From contig CAJQUN010000014.1 of the NCBI GenBank assembly GCA_907163345.1, positions 5,952,001 through 6,016,000 on the forward strand: a stretch of DNA of 64,000 bases, in the 5' to 3' direction. The notes under the pieces were generated by a model that ran no database searches, had not been told where the DNA came from, and saw only the letters and a list, made by a program, of their open reading frames with translations. This DNA comes from Haberlea rhodopensis. Lineage: Eukaryota; Streptophyta; Magnoliopsida; Lamiales; Gesneriaceae. A program made the translations under genes and the position numbers. Each line of letters starts with the position of its first letter. Positions within the stretch are counted from its first letter, which is position 1. Below, piece by piece: positions 42,445 through 53,117 of the stretch.

Positions 42445-43638
42445 TGTTGAGCCTTAAACGCATTGTTGAGTTTAATGCTTAATTTATCTTCGAATTATTT
42501 ATGAGTTTTGATGATCAATAAAACTTGTGTTTGTTATTCTAATGTGTCTACTTAGTGTACAGGTTTAGATGATTGAAATGGATTGTATGAAGAAAATCAT
42601 ATTGTGCAAGGTCTGGGCAGGATCGCCCCAGGCGATGGTGATCATCGCCCCAGGCGATGGCAGCCACTCGAGACTTCGCCCCGCACATTGACTGAAGCGA
42701 CGCCGAGGCCCGCACGTAGGGCGAGTTCGCCTGAGGCGATGGCTTGATCACCTGAGGCGATGCCTGGAATGCTTGAGGCGATGGGGACTTCGCTTGAGGC
42801 GATGAATATTTCTGAGCAACCGAAGCTCCGGCATTGATTTTTGGTATAGATCGCCTGAGGCGATCGGGACATCACCTGAGGCGATCAGTGAAGAATTTGA
42901 CTGTTGGTGCGCGGCGATGGAGATCGCCCGAGGCGATGGCTGAGGCGATTGACGAGTGATTCAAGCCTTATGTCTACCAACGGCTAGTAGGAGCCTTGTG
43001 GGCCTTCTACACTATAAATATGGATGTTTTGGAGCATTTTGAAGACAAGAAACAAGAGTATAAACTACAAGAAAGTCATGTTCAATCAAAGTCTATCTAG
43101 CGTTGCAAACTTCATACATTTGTGTTTTATTGGAGTTTGTGATTCATTTCTTGTGTGAGAGTTCTTGTTCTTCGTGTTGTTACACCGTGAAGGTGTTATT
43201 CAATTTATTGTAAGGTCCTCCAACACCGACGCAAATTGTAAAAGTCGTCAACAAGTGAAGTTGGTGCAAGTGTGTGGCTATCCTTGGAGCCCTTAAGGCC
43301 AAGAAGACTCTTGAAGAGTGTGGGTAACTCGGGAAGAGTTTTGTGTGGCTATCCTTGGAGCCCTTAATGCCAAGATAAATTTTGTTTTAGTGGAACCTCG
43401 GTTAAACGTTTTCTAACCGGGAAGAGGAGACGTAGGCGATACATCGCCGAACTTCTATAACAAATTATCTTGTTCTTTATTGCTTTATTTATATTATGCA
43501 TTTATTTATTTATTCATTTTGTTTATTTGTCGATTGACATCAAGTCTTCCGCAGTGCAAACTCAACTATTTTGCAAATTCATTTTAAAACGCTAAAGTAG
43601 CCAAGAAACCTCATTCACCCCCCTCTTCGGTTCCAACA
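42445..43638 (+). repeat. 3' LTR of R8
   Basis: The LTR is 1194 bp, from TGTTGAGCC to CCAACA, then TSD CATGT. Intact copy of the LTR that R9 split; used to define the R8 boundaries. Confidence 0.92.
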
Positions 43639-43990
43639 CATGTGATCCACGTATGGCTCACGTGGATCAATTAGGAAAAGGCCGTAATCATCCATATTTA
43701 TTTTTATTATGCATGTGATGTATGATAAATGTTTGTTTGTATGTTTTATTAGTACAATTTACGTTGCATGAATAAAACATAGTTGCATGAATCCGGCAAA
43801 CAAAAAACGAGAACTTGATGATATTTAAAACTAAATTAAAACTTCTTTTGAATATGGTTCAAAACTTTTAATATCAAACTGATAAGTGTAGCTCAAAAGG
43901 GTTTTTTTGCTTCCTGTCTTCCATCAACAGTTAAGCCATGAGGCGTTACTTGTGGCATATAACCATGATTTTTGGTTATCGGGCAATGAA
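43639..43990. other. Unclassified flank right of R8
   Basis: Non-coding. A 10-bp inverted repeat TGATCCACGT/ACGTGGATCA (43643-43652, 43660-43669) lies at the R8 insertion point. TGATTTTTGGTTATCGGGC ends at 43991 where gag sequence of R11 begins abruptly. Confidence 0.5.
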
Positions 43991-46850
43991 TGCAACCAAC
44001 TTTTTGGAGATTTGCGACACTTTTAAGCAAAATGTTGTTATTGACGATGTCATCAGGTTACAACTTTTCCCTTTTCATTAAAAGATAAAGCTAAAAGTTG
44101 GTTGCATTCACTGCCTGCAGGCTCTATCACTACTTTGGATAGGATGGTGCAACTGTTCATATTCAAATACTTCCCACCATCTAAGACCGCAAAAATGCAA
44201 TGGCATCATTACATTCAGACAACATGATCCAGAGACACTGTACGAGGCTTGGGAACGCTTCAAGGACCTATTGAAGAGATGCCCGCACCATGGCCTTCCT
44301 ATCTGGATTCAGGTATAAACATTTTATAATGATTTGTTTTCTGTTAATCGTGTTGTGGTAGATGGAGCAGCAGGAGGCACTATAATGAGAAAGACTCCTG
44401 AATAAGCCTATAACTTATTGCAAGAGATGGCTTCAAATAGCTATCGGTGGCAGTCCGATAGAAACGTGCCGAAGAGACCAATTGGGATGCATCAAGTTGA
44501 TGAAGTAACAACAATATCAGCTCAGTTAGAAGCATTGAGCAAGAAACTGGATAGCATGACAATGATGCAAGTGCAATCTAGGAGTTCGATTTCACTTGTT
44601 TATCCACTACACTTATCATTCCTTGATTTCAATATTATGGATTTTCCTAGTTTACTAGCCGAGAATTCTTATTTATTTTATACTCCCTCTCTTGAGTGTT
44701 AAGCAGAAGTAATCATATAACATTAATCTTGATATCTCTATCTAAGATCAAATATCAAACAATTGTAATTGCACATTAATTCCTTTAACGACTTCTATGG
44801 AGTTATAGGTCTCTCGAACACTATAAACGTCCACGACATGAATCCCTTCTTTCCTATTCACAACCCCCTCTCTAGAGTGATAGATCACAAATATAACATC
44901 ATTCAATCCATGGCCAGTAGATCAAAAGCATTAAGAACATGGAAACACAAATAAACCATATGGAAATCCAAATACTTCAATCAATTCATATAAGCGTAGT
45001 TTCAAAACAAGCTGCATCATTCTCCTAGAAAAATAGAATTAGTTCATGCTAGAATGAATTATACAATTAAATAATCCATAAAAACTAATAAAAGTTTAGA
45101 AATACAAAACGATTAGAAGCTATTCTTCTTTCTCCGATGAACGCCTCCGTCTCGTGATGAAATCTCTATTTTTTTCTCCGAGCCTTTGTCGTCTCTTTTT
45201 CTCCTTTTCCAACCCTAGTTTGTTTTGTTCTAAGTCGGAATGTGTATCCTGGATGCTCTGTCTCGTTCCTCTCTTTCGGCCCTTTTAATTCCTGTGGAAC
45301 AGATAAGGAAGGTAGCAAGAATTTCCAAAATTCCGTTGGCATATTTACACCGCATGAGAGGCGTAACTATGCCTGGTGATGTGTTAAAAACTTGGCTTGC
45401 TGCGTGACTGGCGTATTTAGCCACGGTATTGGCGTAACCGTAGCCTCGGCGTAGCTACGCCTAAAACTGGCGTAAGTACGCCTACTGTAACTCTTCAAAA
45501 TATTGGAATTGTCGTAGCCTTGGCGTATTTACGCCTGATAATGGCGTAGCTATGCCAACCTTTTGGATGGAAACCTTGGACTCTTGACCTCAATACACCA
45601 TTTCAATCCGCTTTGCACCTTTTCAGTCCACAAATCACGTAGTTACCTGGATTCCTGCAAGACAAGACAGAACAATACCAAAAACGTAATTCTGATAAAA
45701 ACTAGCACTAAACCATGTAAATAAGAAGAAATATAAGTGTATAAAATACACTTATCAGCAAGCTATCACTTGCGAGCTATGTCAAGGAGGACACCCTAGC
45801 AACGAATGTCAAGCAGGTAACAATTTTTATCAGTCTAATGAAAGTGCGAATTTTGTATGAAATAGGCTACCACAAAACAACAAATACTCAAATACCTACA
45901 CCTATGGTGGAGGAATCATCTGAACATCTATTGGTCCAACCAAAAGAATGTGTTGAATCCACAACCACCACCAGGCTATCCACCAAAGCTAGCATGGAGG
46001 AGCTGTTGACCAAGTTCATATCATCAACTGAGACTAGGATGCAAAATCAATATGCATAGATCAAGAACTTGAAAAAGCAAGTGTGACACTTATCAATCAT
46101 CTTACCTGGGAGAACACAAGGTAGTCTACCTAGTGATACTGAAAAGAATACTAAGGAGCAAGCTAATGCAGTAACCCTTAGGAAAAGAAAAGACATTGGT
46201 GTTGAGGAAGCAAATGAAAATATTGAAGTCAAGCAAGAGAGGAAGGAGCAAACACTCAACAAAGGTAAATCTACTGATATCAGTATACCCACCACACCAC
46301 ATGAAAGGTACACATTTCTCTCCCGTTTCCGCATCAGTAAATAGAGCAAAAGTTGATGCAATCTTTGCCAAATTTCTTGATATAATTAAGAATATGCATA
46401 TAGACATACTATTTATTGATGCTTTACTGCAAATGACAAATAATGCTAAATTCTTAAAGGAAATAATATCCAATAAGCGGAAATTAGGAGAGCATGAGAA
46501 GGATTGTTTGACTGAGGAATGTTCCGCAATTATTCAAAGAAATTGGCCCCTACGTTAAAATATCCATGGAGTTTCTCTATACCTTGCACTATTGGGTCTA
46601 TTTCTTTTTTACTAAATCTTTATGTTATTTGGGTGCAAGGTTAATTTAATGTTTTTGTCTGTTTTTATGTGACTTGGATTAGGAGAGCCAAAACCCACGA
46701 GGGTTGTGTTACAAATGGCAGATAAGTCTATCATATATCCCCGAGGAATCATTGAGGACGTGCCTATCAAGATAGATCAATTCACCTTCTCAACGTTCTT
46801 AGTGTTGGACATGGAGGAGGATGTGAGCATGCCGTTGATTCTAGGACATG
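43991..46850 (+). pseudogene. R11: Athila-like gag-protease fragment
   Basis: A decayed plus-strand fragment with neither LTR. It starts inside gag (ATNFLEICDTFKQNVV, LFPFSLKDKAKSWLHSLPAG), continues through YEAWERFKDLLKRCPHHGLP, LLQEMASNSYRWQSDRN and, after solo LTR R12, a knuckle-like CELCQGGHPSNEC near 45780 (Cys-x2-Cys-x4-His-x4-Cys). The gag C terminus (IFAKFLDIIKNMHIDILF) is at 46340-46400. The protease follows with YLGARL where Asp is expected, and stops at PLILG near 46840, directly before the LBD leader. Many stops and shifts. Confidence 0.8.
44572..45757 (-). repeat. R12: solo LTR of the R9 family (TSD GCAAG)
   Basis: This 1186-bp LTR is inserted in R11 gag and flanked by GCAAG at 44567-44571 and 45758-45762. 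It carries the GGCGTAA/TTACGCC words (45355-45560). Compared with R9 it lacks roughly the last 230 bp of the LTR 3' end, yet still has TG...CA ends and a TSD. Confidence 0.88.
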
Positions 46851-46929
46851 GAGGATGATGTGAGCCAAAACCCACATCTTTTTCCTCTCAATTTCAAGTT
46901 CCATCTTCTTCTTCTCCAAAGAAACTAAT

Positions 46930-47119
46930 ATGAAAATGAGCTGCAATGGCTGCAGAGTTCTCCGAAAGGGATGCAGCCAAGATTGCATTCTTAGGCATGC
47001 CCTTCAATGGATCAGATCATCTCAATCACAAGCTAACGCCACCCTTTTTCTTGCAAAATTTTACGGCCGTGCCGGGCTCTTCAATCTCATAAGTATCGAC
47101 CCCGCCCATCTCCACCATG
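46930..47119 (+). pseudogene. LBD (class II LOB-domain) gene fragment, exon 1
   Basis: The ATG at 46930 opens MKMSCNGCRVLRKGCSQDC, the LOB-domain zinc motif (C-x2-C-x6-C-x3-C), followed by the GAS-type block SQANATLFLAKFYGRAGLF. This matches class II LBD transcription factors, nuclear proteins linked to nitrogen and anthocyanin regulation. A leader with CT-rich sequence lies at 46860-46929. A plausible 5' splice site follows at 47120. The exon itself is open; the gene is broken downstream, so I call it a pseudogene. Confidence 0.85.
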
Positions 47120-47254
47120 GTATATATTCTCATGCAAACAAAATATTTGTACTGACATGGCCGACATGCAAACAAAATATTTGTACTGACTTGGACGACT
47201 TTTATGAGTCTTAATGTATTAATTATGTTTTTTCTGTTCGGCACTTTTCAACAG
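47120..47254 (+). other. LBD intron
   Basis: Bounded by GT (47120) and CAG (47254). Contains a tandem duplication of TGCAAACAAAATATTTGTAC (about 47133 and 47167). Position matches the single intron typical of class II LBD genes. Confidence 0.7.
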
Positions 47255-47379
47255 TGATTCTTGAGTCGCTTTTGTACGAGGCTTGCTGGCGGATCATCAA
47301 CCCATAACACGGTTCAGTAGGGTTGATGAGTTCCGGCAACTGGTCGCAGTGCCCTGTGGCGATCTAACAGCCAGTTGAG
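47255..47379 (+). pseudogene. LBD exon 2, first part, with stops
   Basis: Reads VILESLLYEACWRIINP, stop, HGSVGLMSSGNWSQCPVAI, stop, clearly the LBD continuation (SLLYEACGRI...GSVGLLW type). Two in-frame stops show loss of function. The sequence breaks at about 47379, and the rest of the exon is found 1.37 kb away at 48747. Confidence 0.82.
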
Positions 47380-47503
47380 GGGGGGCACCTCAAAAAAAAA
47401 AAGTTTTAATAGGATGCCTTTAATTTTTAAGAAATAGGTTGGTTTTTTTGATCTCCTCGTGCTCCTGGCTCAATCTTAAACCCTAATCCCCATTCCCACA
47501 CGC

Positions 47504-48157
47504 ATGCCACTGCCTCAATCTACTCTCTCCACCAAACCTAGAACCCGAACCCTATCAACCACATTTGCGAACAATTTTCTACCTCTCCACATGCATTTCT
47601 CTTCTACACGACGGAGGATGACAATTACAGTGATGAAAGCGAGGATGAAGCTAGGGAAACTGAAATTCGGGATGAGGGAGCTGTTTTATCAGCTGAGGAT
47701 ATAGACCGAGAAGCTGTTGAAATTGGGTTCAAAGTCATTGGTCCGCTGCAGGAATCCGATCACGTTTTCAAATCTTATGAACCCGTATTCACCATTGTTC
47801 AGGTTCATTCATATGTTCTCTTGGTTTTCTTTTCAAAGTTAGGAACTTTAGAAAGCTCTATCTTTTCACAAAAATGATGTGTTTCTTACTGTATTGAAAT
47901 GAAAATATGTGTGCACAATGTGTTTTCTTCCAATTACCCTTTTGATATTTAAGATGTTATTCCCATTAATCCCATTTGATTTTTAGTTTGTTAGATTGAG
48001 TCACATCAGTTTAAATTGAGCAACGGGGATAGCATTTACACAGAGGTTGAAGTCTCTGATGTCAATGACAAGGTTAGTGTTGTATTTGGAAAGCTTGTGG
48101 TGTTGAAGTCTCTGATGTCAATGACAAGGTTAGTGTTGTATTTGGAAAGCTTGTGGT
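47504..48157 (+). pseudogene. Mitochondrial ribosomal protein bL21 gene fragment
   Basis: A frame through 47615-47805 reads YSDESEDEARETEIRDEG, then VEIGFKVIGPLQESDHVFKS and YEPVFTIVQ, matching plant bL21m just before a GT splice site. A second exon near 47996 reads IESHQFKLSNGDSIYTE and SDVNDK. After that the sequence is a perfect 56-bp tandem duplication (48046-48101, 48102-48157). The upstream ATG at 47504 gives a Ser/Thr/Arg-rich leader in another frame, so a frameshift separates leader and body. It lies inside the LBD gene fragment. Confidence 0.75.
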
Positions 48158-48746
48158 GTTGTAACTTGTTGTATCAACAATTATGCTAGAATTATTGTTA
48201 TTCTACCTTCTACAATGTTACAGAATAAAGGGTAATGTTGTTCCTATAAGGTCGAGTTTTCCTAAAATTGAATTCTAAAGTATATCACAACAGAAGTCAA
48301 ACTATGAGCCATCGTGAGTCTCATCGAGAACAATTGTAATTACATTGTAATTATTTACCTTCAATCTTTAAACTCAGATGTACTTCATTACCTCATGAAT
48401 CTTATGAAGATCATTTGCTAGTATCAAAACAAAGTAAAAAGCAGTAGCGGTTGGGGACACATTAGTACATCATACTATAGTTGTCTTAAAGACAGTTAGT
48501 GTCGGCGTGAAAGGAACAAAAACCTCGTAGATGAAAAATATATAATATAGTATAATTGCTTTCTTGAAGGCTTTAAGAGTGACAGAGAGGATCAAAGTAT
48601 CGCTCAAAGGTACTCATTGAACCCGTCACTGTTGGTTTAACCAATTCTCACTTGTGATGTGATGCGGCATTTCGAAAATGCCCATTTTTAGTGAGAATAT
48701 CGAGAGAAAAAAAATTTCACAGATTCACGCCTGGAGTGCCAAGAGT
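48158..48746. other. Unidentified stretch within the LBD interruption
   Basis: AT-rich, no coding sequence recognised. It may be bL21m intron or 3' flank, or part of the vehicle that carried it. Confidence 0.4.
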
Positions 48747-49186
48747 CGATGGGGGCTGTGCTCCGAGGTGCTCTGTTGACGATCCAAGCCTCCCGTGAGG
48801 ACGACTCTTTATCCACAATCAAGCCTGTTCAAGGCGGTCACATCCGCCAAATCTCCAAGGACGAGTCCTCAGCTGCACCCGTCGTTGGCCTTCACCGAGT
48901 GAAAACCCGAAACCGTTTCAACTGCTCAGCAAAGAGGCACGTTGATTCGATTGTTGCCGATATTTCGAACAATTCTGAAACCCAGTTTACCATCACCGGG
49001 TTGGATCATGGCAAGAATTTTGGTTATGAAGTGAAAAGAGCCACGAGTCGCGACTCAGTACTCTCCTTCCAAAATGTGACGGAACTAGCCTATTCGTGAG
49101 GTGAAACCGGACCCTTCGAACACTGGAAATGGTGAGAATGAGACTGGGCTGGAATTGACCCTGAGCTTGAATCCAGGGTGGCACAC
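48747..49186 (+). pseudogene. LBD exon 2, C-terminal part
   Basis: Open from 48749 (GAVLRGALLTIQASRE), then GGHIRQISKDESSAAPVVGL, HRVKTRNRFNCSAKRHVDS and, after a stop near 49097 in one frame, ENETGLELTLSLNPGW in another. The order matches the class II LBD C terminus, which ends in an ELTLGL-type motif. The end is cut by the R13 LTR at 49187. Confidence 0.78.
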
Positions 49187-51501
49187 TGATCGCTAATTAT
49201 TTAAACAAAAAATTTCAGTATAGCGATTTTATATCGCAAGTCCAGGGTTGTCACTATAGATGATTAAGATCATGTTGTATAACCCACAGGACTAACTATA
49301 AGAACCAAATAAGATGTCTTTAAACTATTTAAACTAATTAACAAACATAAATACTAATAATAATCCAACCAAGTTAATCAAAGTTAACAAGAAAAATTCA
49401 CTAGAGAAGATTATCGAGGCTTTGGCTCACCAATGCAATCTCCTACAATTCTCGATTGAATATCCAAATATTTCTAAGGTGACGAGTTTTCTAATGCATT
49501 TGTTATACTATGGTCAAGATATAACAAATCTAATATTAAGATGCAACAAGGCAAAAGGCATGCACTTATTTAACACTCAATATTGTATCAAGATTTGTGA
49601 AAATTACTATCCTTCGATGTTGGTAAATCTATTACTATCACACATGTGCTATATTTTACTTGGTCTGTCTCAATCTAAAACCCACGGTACAGTTTACTAT
49701 ATCGTATTGCAATATCGCATGGTCAAGTAAATTGCAATAAAATAATCATTCAAGGATGACCAAACCCTCAAAAGCATGAACGACAATAAATTATACGCAA
49801 AGAATTGTAAGTATTCAATCAAATAAATAATCATCAAATCATAGGTTCAAAACAAGGATTGCATAGCCTTGATAAATAAATTTAGTTTATCATAATAAAT
49901 CAAAACAAAACAAAACAAATATTAAAAAGTAAGAATAAACTCCCGCGTCGCCTCCGATTGTAGATCATTGCTTCCTCTCTAGCTTTCTTCTCGATCGAGT
50001 TCTTCAATCTCCTCATTGGCTTGTTCCGAGTTGGTGAATTATGGTGGTGCATGAATATTGGTTCAAGGTATTGTATTGTATTTATAGAGGATAGGAAGAG
50101 AACGAAGTGTCAATGTATAACTCCTAGTAGAGTCCTTATTGGAGTGACAAAGGTCTCCTTTTATAACTATTAAAGGAGTCCTTGTTTAATTATAATTCCT
50201 AACTGGACTATCTTTTTCCATATTTTATTAGTAATTTGGGGTGTTTTTGATACATTCTCATACTTCAATAATTTCTGAAACATGCAAAATCATACCAAAC
50301 AGCGTTGTTAGTTCCGGATTTTAAAGATGACAAAACAGAACAGACCGATATAATCAATGTCAAAACAGACCAGATCGATGTCAACCAGACTGATACAGAC
50401 CAGATCTATGTCAACAAGATCAGAACAGACCAGATCGACGCAGATCAATGTCAACCATATCAGACCAGATCAGATTGACCCAGATCGATGCAGAGCAAAT
50501 CAGAACAGACTAAGCTAGTAAGCTTTGTTCTTCAGTCTGAATAATCAACGGCTATTTATTGAAGCATTTAATGGTGCATTTAATGCTGAAAAAGACCAAG
50601 GACTGAAGATTACCTTAAATGATAAATAGACAAAGGAGAGTATATTTGACAAGCGCCGAAAGAACATACCAGAAGGGAAAGTGTCTAAAATAGCAGACTG
50701 CAGCTTGTTCAGATATTGACCAAAGTATAGAGTTGCACACAAAAGGAAATATTCTCGTTGGCAGAGATGCTTATATATAGGTGCAACTTAAAATGCTCAA
50801 GAATCAGAATCGAACACAAGAGATTTAAAAAACGCATTCAAGATCAATCAACTTAATCGAGCATTCAGTTGAGCAGAACGCTATCATCGAAAGATTTCTT
50901 CTTATCGATCTGCTCAAAATTAGAAGCACAGCTTATTGTTTTATTTGATCACTTAAGGATCATTTGTACTTAGATCAAATCACTCATTCAATTGTATTTT
51001 GTTCTAAGATAGAAGAGTGAGATCTTTGTAACTGTCAGATGGATTGTGTCTGAACAGATTGAGAGACTAGGAGTTTCAGTCTGGTAGCGGGGTAAATAGC
51101 TGAATCGGGGTTGTACAACAGGATTGTATTACTCAAAGTCTTCTAGTGAATCCTTCCTGTAAAGGAAGAACGGGAGACGTAGAAGCGTTGTGCTTCGAAC
51201 ATCCAGAAACAATTCTTGTGTCATTTACTTTCTTCATCTACCTTTTGGTTTTTATTCCTCACAAGTTCATCAGACTTATTCCGCACTATTATCAGTGTCT
51301 GTTGACTTGCAACTAATTGAGAAGCTATTGTAGTACTTAACAGCCTGTAGTAACAAAGAAAAATCGAATTTGAGTCTAGTGTTTATTCAACCCCCCCTTC
51401 TAAACACTACTCCGATCCTAACAAGCGTAATATCGTTCAAGAATCTCAGTAAAATATAACGAGAAAACATATAAATATAAGTGCAAAAATGACACTTAAC
51501 A
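49187..51501 (-). repeat. 3' LTR of R13 (split by R14)
   Basis: From TGATCGC to CTTAACA; about 1192 bp once R14 and one TSD copy are removed. The polypurine tract (plus-strand ACTTCCCCAAACTT) abuts it at 51502. Confidence 0.85.
50306..51423 (+). repeat. R14: solo LTR of the R3 family (TSD AGCGT)
   Basis: This 1118-bp LTR runs from TGTTAG to CCTAACA, flanked by AGCGT at 50301-50305 and 51424-51428. It has the CAGACCAGATC repeat array near its start (50340-50510), a TATATATAGG box near 50770 and a run of 7 C at 51391-51397 near its end. Confidence 0.92.
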
Positions 51502-51638
51502 ACTTCCCCAAACTTATCACTTGATCGTCCTCGATTAAGCATTAAAATCAAAATGTAGAGTTCATTCTTGATACTTGAAACAAATTAGTTCATAGCATTT
51601 ACTTCAGAAATCTCACACACACACATACAGAAGTTGAA

Positions 51639-53112
51639 TGATGTGACTAGAAACAGACAAATCTATTGCCCTTAATTGTTTACGATTTGGTATGTTTTGA
51701 TGGATAATTTGATGCATATGCTACCTAATCGTATATTTGTGTAATTGTAGGTGAAATTGAAGAATTCGAGCTAAAAACGATGTATAAAGACCAAGGAAAG
51801 ATATGGAGATGATAAGGACTCAAGGTTGATCAAGAAAAAAGCCAAAAGTGCAATTTTGATGAAGAGATCGATCGCATGGAAGAGGAGATCGATCGCCTTC
51901 GGGCAGAAAGTTGAGCAACAATTTACATGAGTCAGCGATCGATCGCCAAAACCTACTGGAGCCACGCGATCGATCGCATGAAAAGGAGCGATCGATCACC
52001 TAAGGAGTTTCGCCAAAAAAAATAAGCTAGTGATCGATCGCCAGCAGTGTTTTGGAAAGTTTGGGGACTTGATTTCTTTCCTTCCTACATGGGCTCTAAA
52101 CCGTCAGCCTACACACCTCTATATACTCGAAAATCAGCCTCTTGAAGACATTATTCAGACCTTAGAACATAGTTTTAATTTTTATAATAATTTTTCTTTC
52201 AATTTTTGAAGAACAACTCGAAGAACGAAGATGGAAGCGACACTCCGGAATCGTGATTCTTTTTAGTAACTTTTTCTTTTCCTATTAGTTTAATGCTTTC
52301 TAGATTAATTTTGATTGTTTTTAATCTGGTTATGAGTAGCTAAATACTTTTGTGATTCTCGATTTAGGAAAACGATACATTGGATGTTTACGATTCTTGT
52401 GAGATAAGTTTTGATTGTTGATTTTCATTGAGTATCAATTGTTTTTCTGATTTGATTGTCATGATTGTTATGCATGATTGTTGGACTGATCACCTAGCTT
52501 TTGTTCATACAATTTATTGCTAAATTAGATATCAAATACGGATCGTTTGATCCCTCTAATTTACGAAGCAAAAAAGATTAATTAAAATTCCGCTTGTGAG
52601 TTTGTTAAATTCTTAGGAAAAACAATTGACTAGATTAAACATAGACACTTGGATTATGTAGTTTAGCTTCATCGATCTCACTAGTTCATATGCTATCATT
52701 GATTTAAATCTTAATCGCTTGTATTTTGATTGATTGTTTGATAAGGGTTAAACTAGAACGCTTGGGCTACTTAGCTAAACTTAAGGTGAGATAGGACTTT
52801 GATTATTGGATTAAACGTCCACGATGAATATTCATATGGAAATTGAACCATTTGTGAAGATCGATGATCAAGATAGTAAACTCCAATTGTCGAGAATCGC
52901 TCTTTTCTCATAAGTTAATTCATCTAGTTTAATTTTGCATCATATTAGTAGTTAATTCAATTGATTTCAAAAACCCCTTTTTATTTTCGTTTGCATAAGT
53001 TAACACAAAGATATAACCTTCCTCGTGGGATCGATCCCTACTCACGCTACTACATTCATAACCGTTATTAACTTGAGAGGGTTAATTTGGGCGTACACGA
53101 TAAACGCTACCA
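51639..53112 (+). repeat. R15: solo LTR of the R1/R4 family (TSD TTGAA)
   Basis: This 1474-bp LTR runs from TGATGTGACTAG to CGCTACCA, flanked by TTGAA at 51634-51638 and 53113-53117, in the R13 tail. GATCGATC palindromes start at 51866, 51887, 51937, 51968, 51990 and 52032 (spacing 21, 50, 31, 22, 42), followed by TATATA at 52120. Confidence 0.92.
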
Positions 53113-53117
53113 TTGAA

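Larger units (their letters stand above)
27006..43638 (+). mobile_element. R8: Sirevirus-like element with gag and no pol (TSD CATGT)
   Basis: Two LTRs (27006-27723 plus 39417-39915, and 42445-43638) are flanked by CATGT at 27001-27005 and 43639-43643. The interior is only 2.5 kb (39916-42444) and encodes gag with two zinc knuckles; PR, IN, RT and RH are absent. Several AAGGGGGAG tracts precede the 3' LTR, the multiplied polypurine tract known from Sireviruses. The 5' LTR was later split by R9. It is a non-autonomous element that must have been mobilised by a related full copy. Confidence 0.92.

Noticed and set aside
43643..43669. Inverted repeat TGATCCACGT/ACGTGGATCA as an attachment site
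   Set aside because: A 10-bp inverted repeat next to a retrotransposon TSD has no recombinase context; integration is explained by R8 integrase supplied in trans.
47504..48157. A functional bL21m gene
   Set aside because: Leader and body are in different frames, the second exon runs into a tandem duplication, and the C-terminal part of the protein is absent.
46930..49186. A functional LBD gene
   Set aside because: Exon 2 has in-frame stops, is split by 1.37 kb of foreign sequence, and the end is cut by an LTR.
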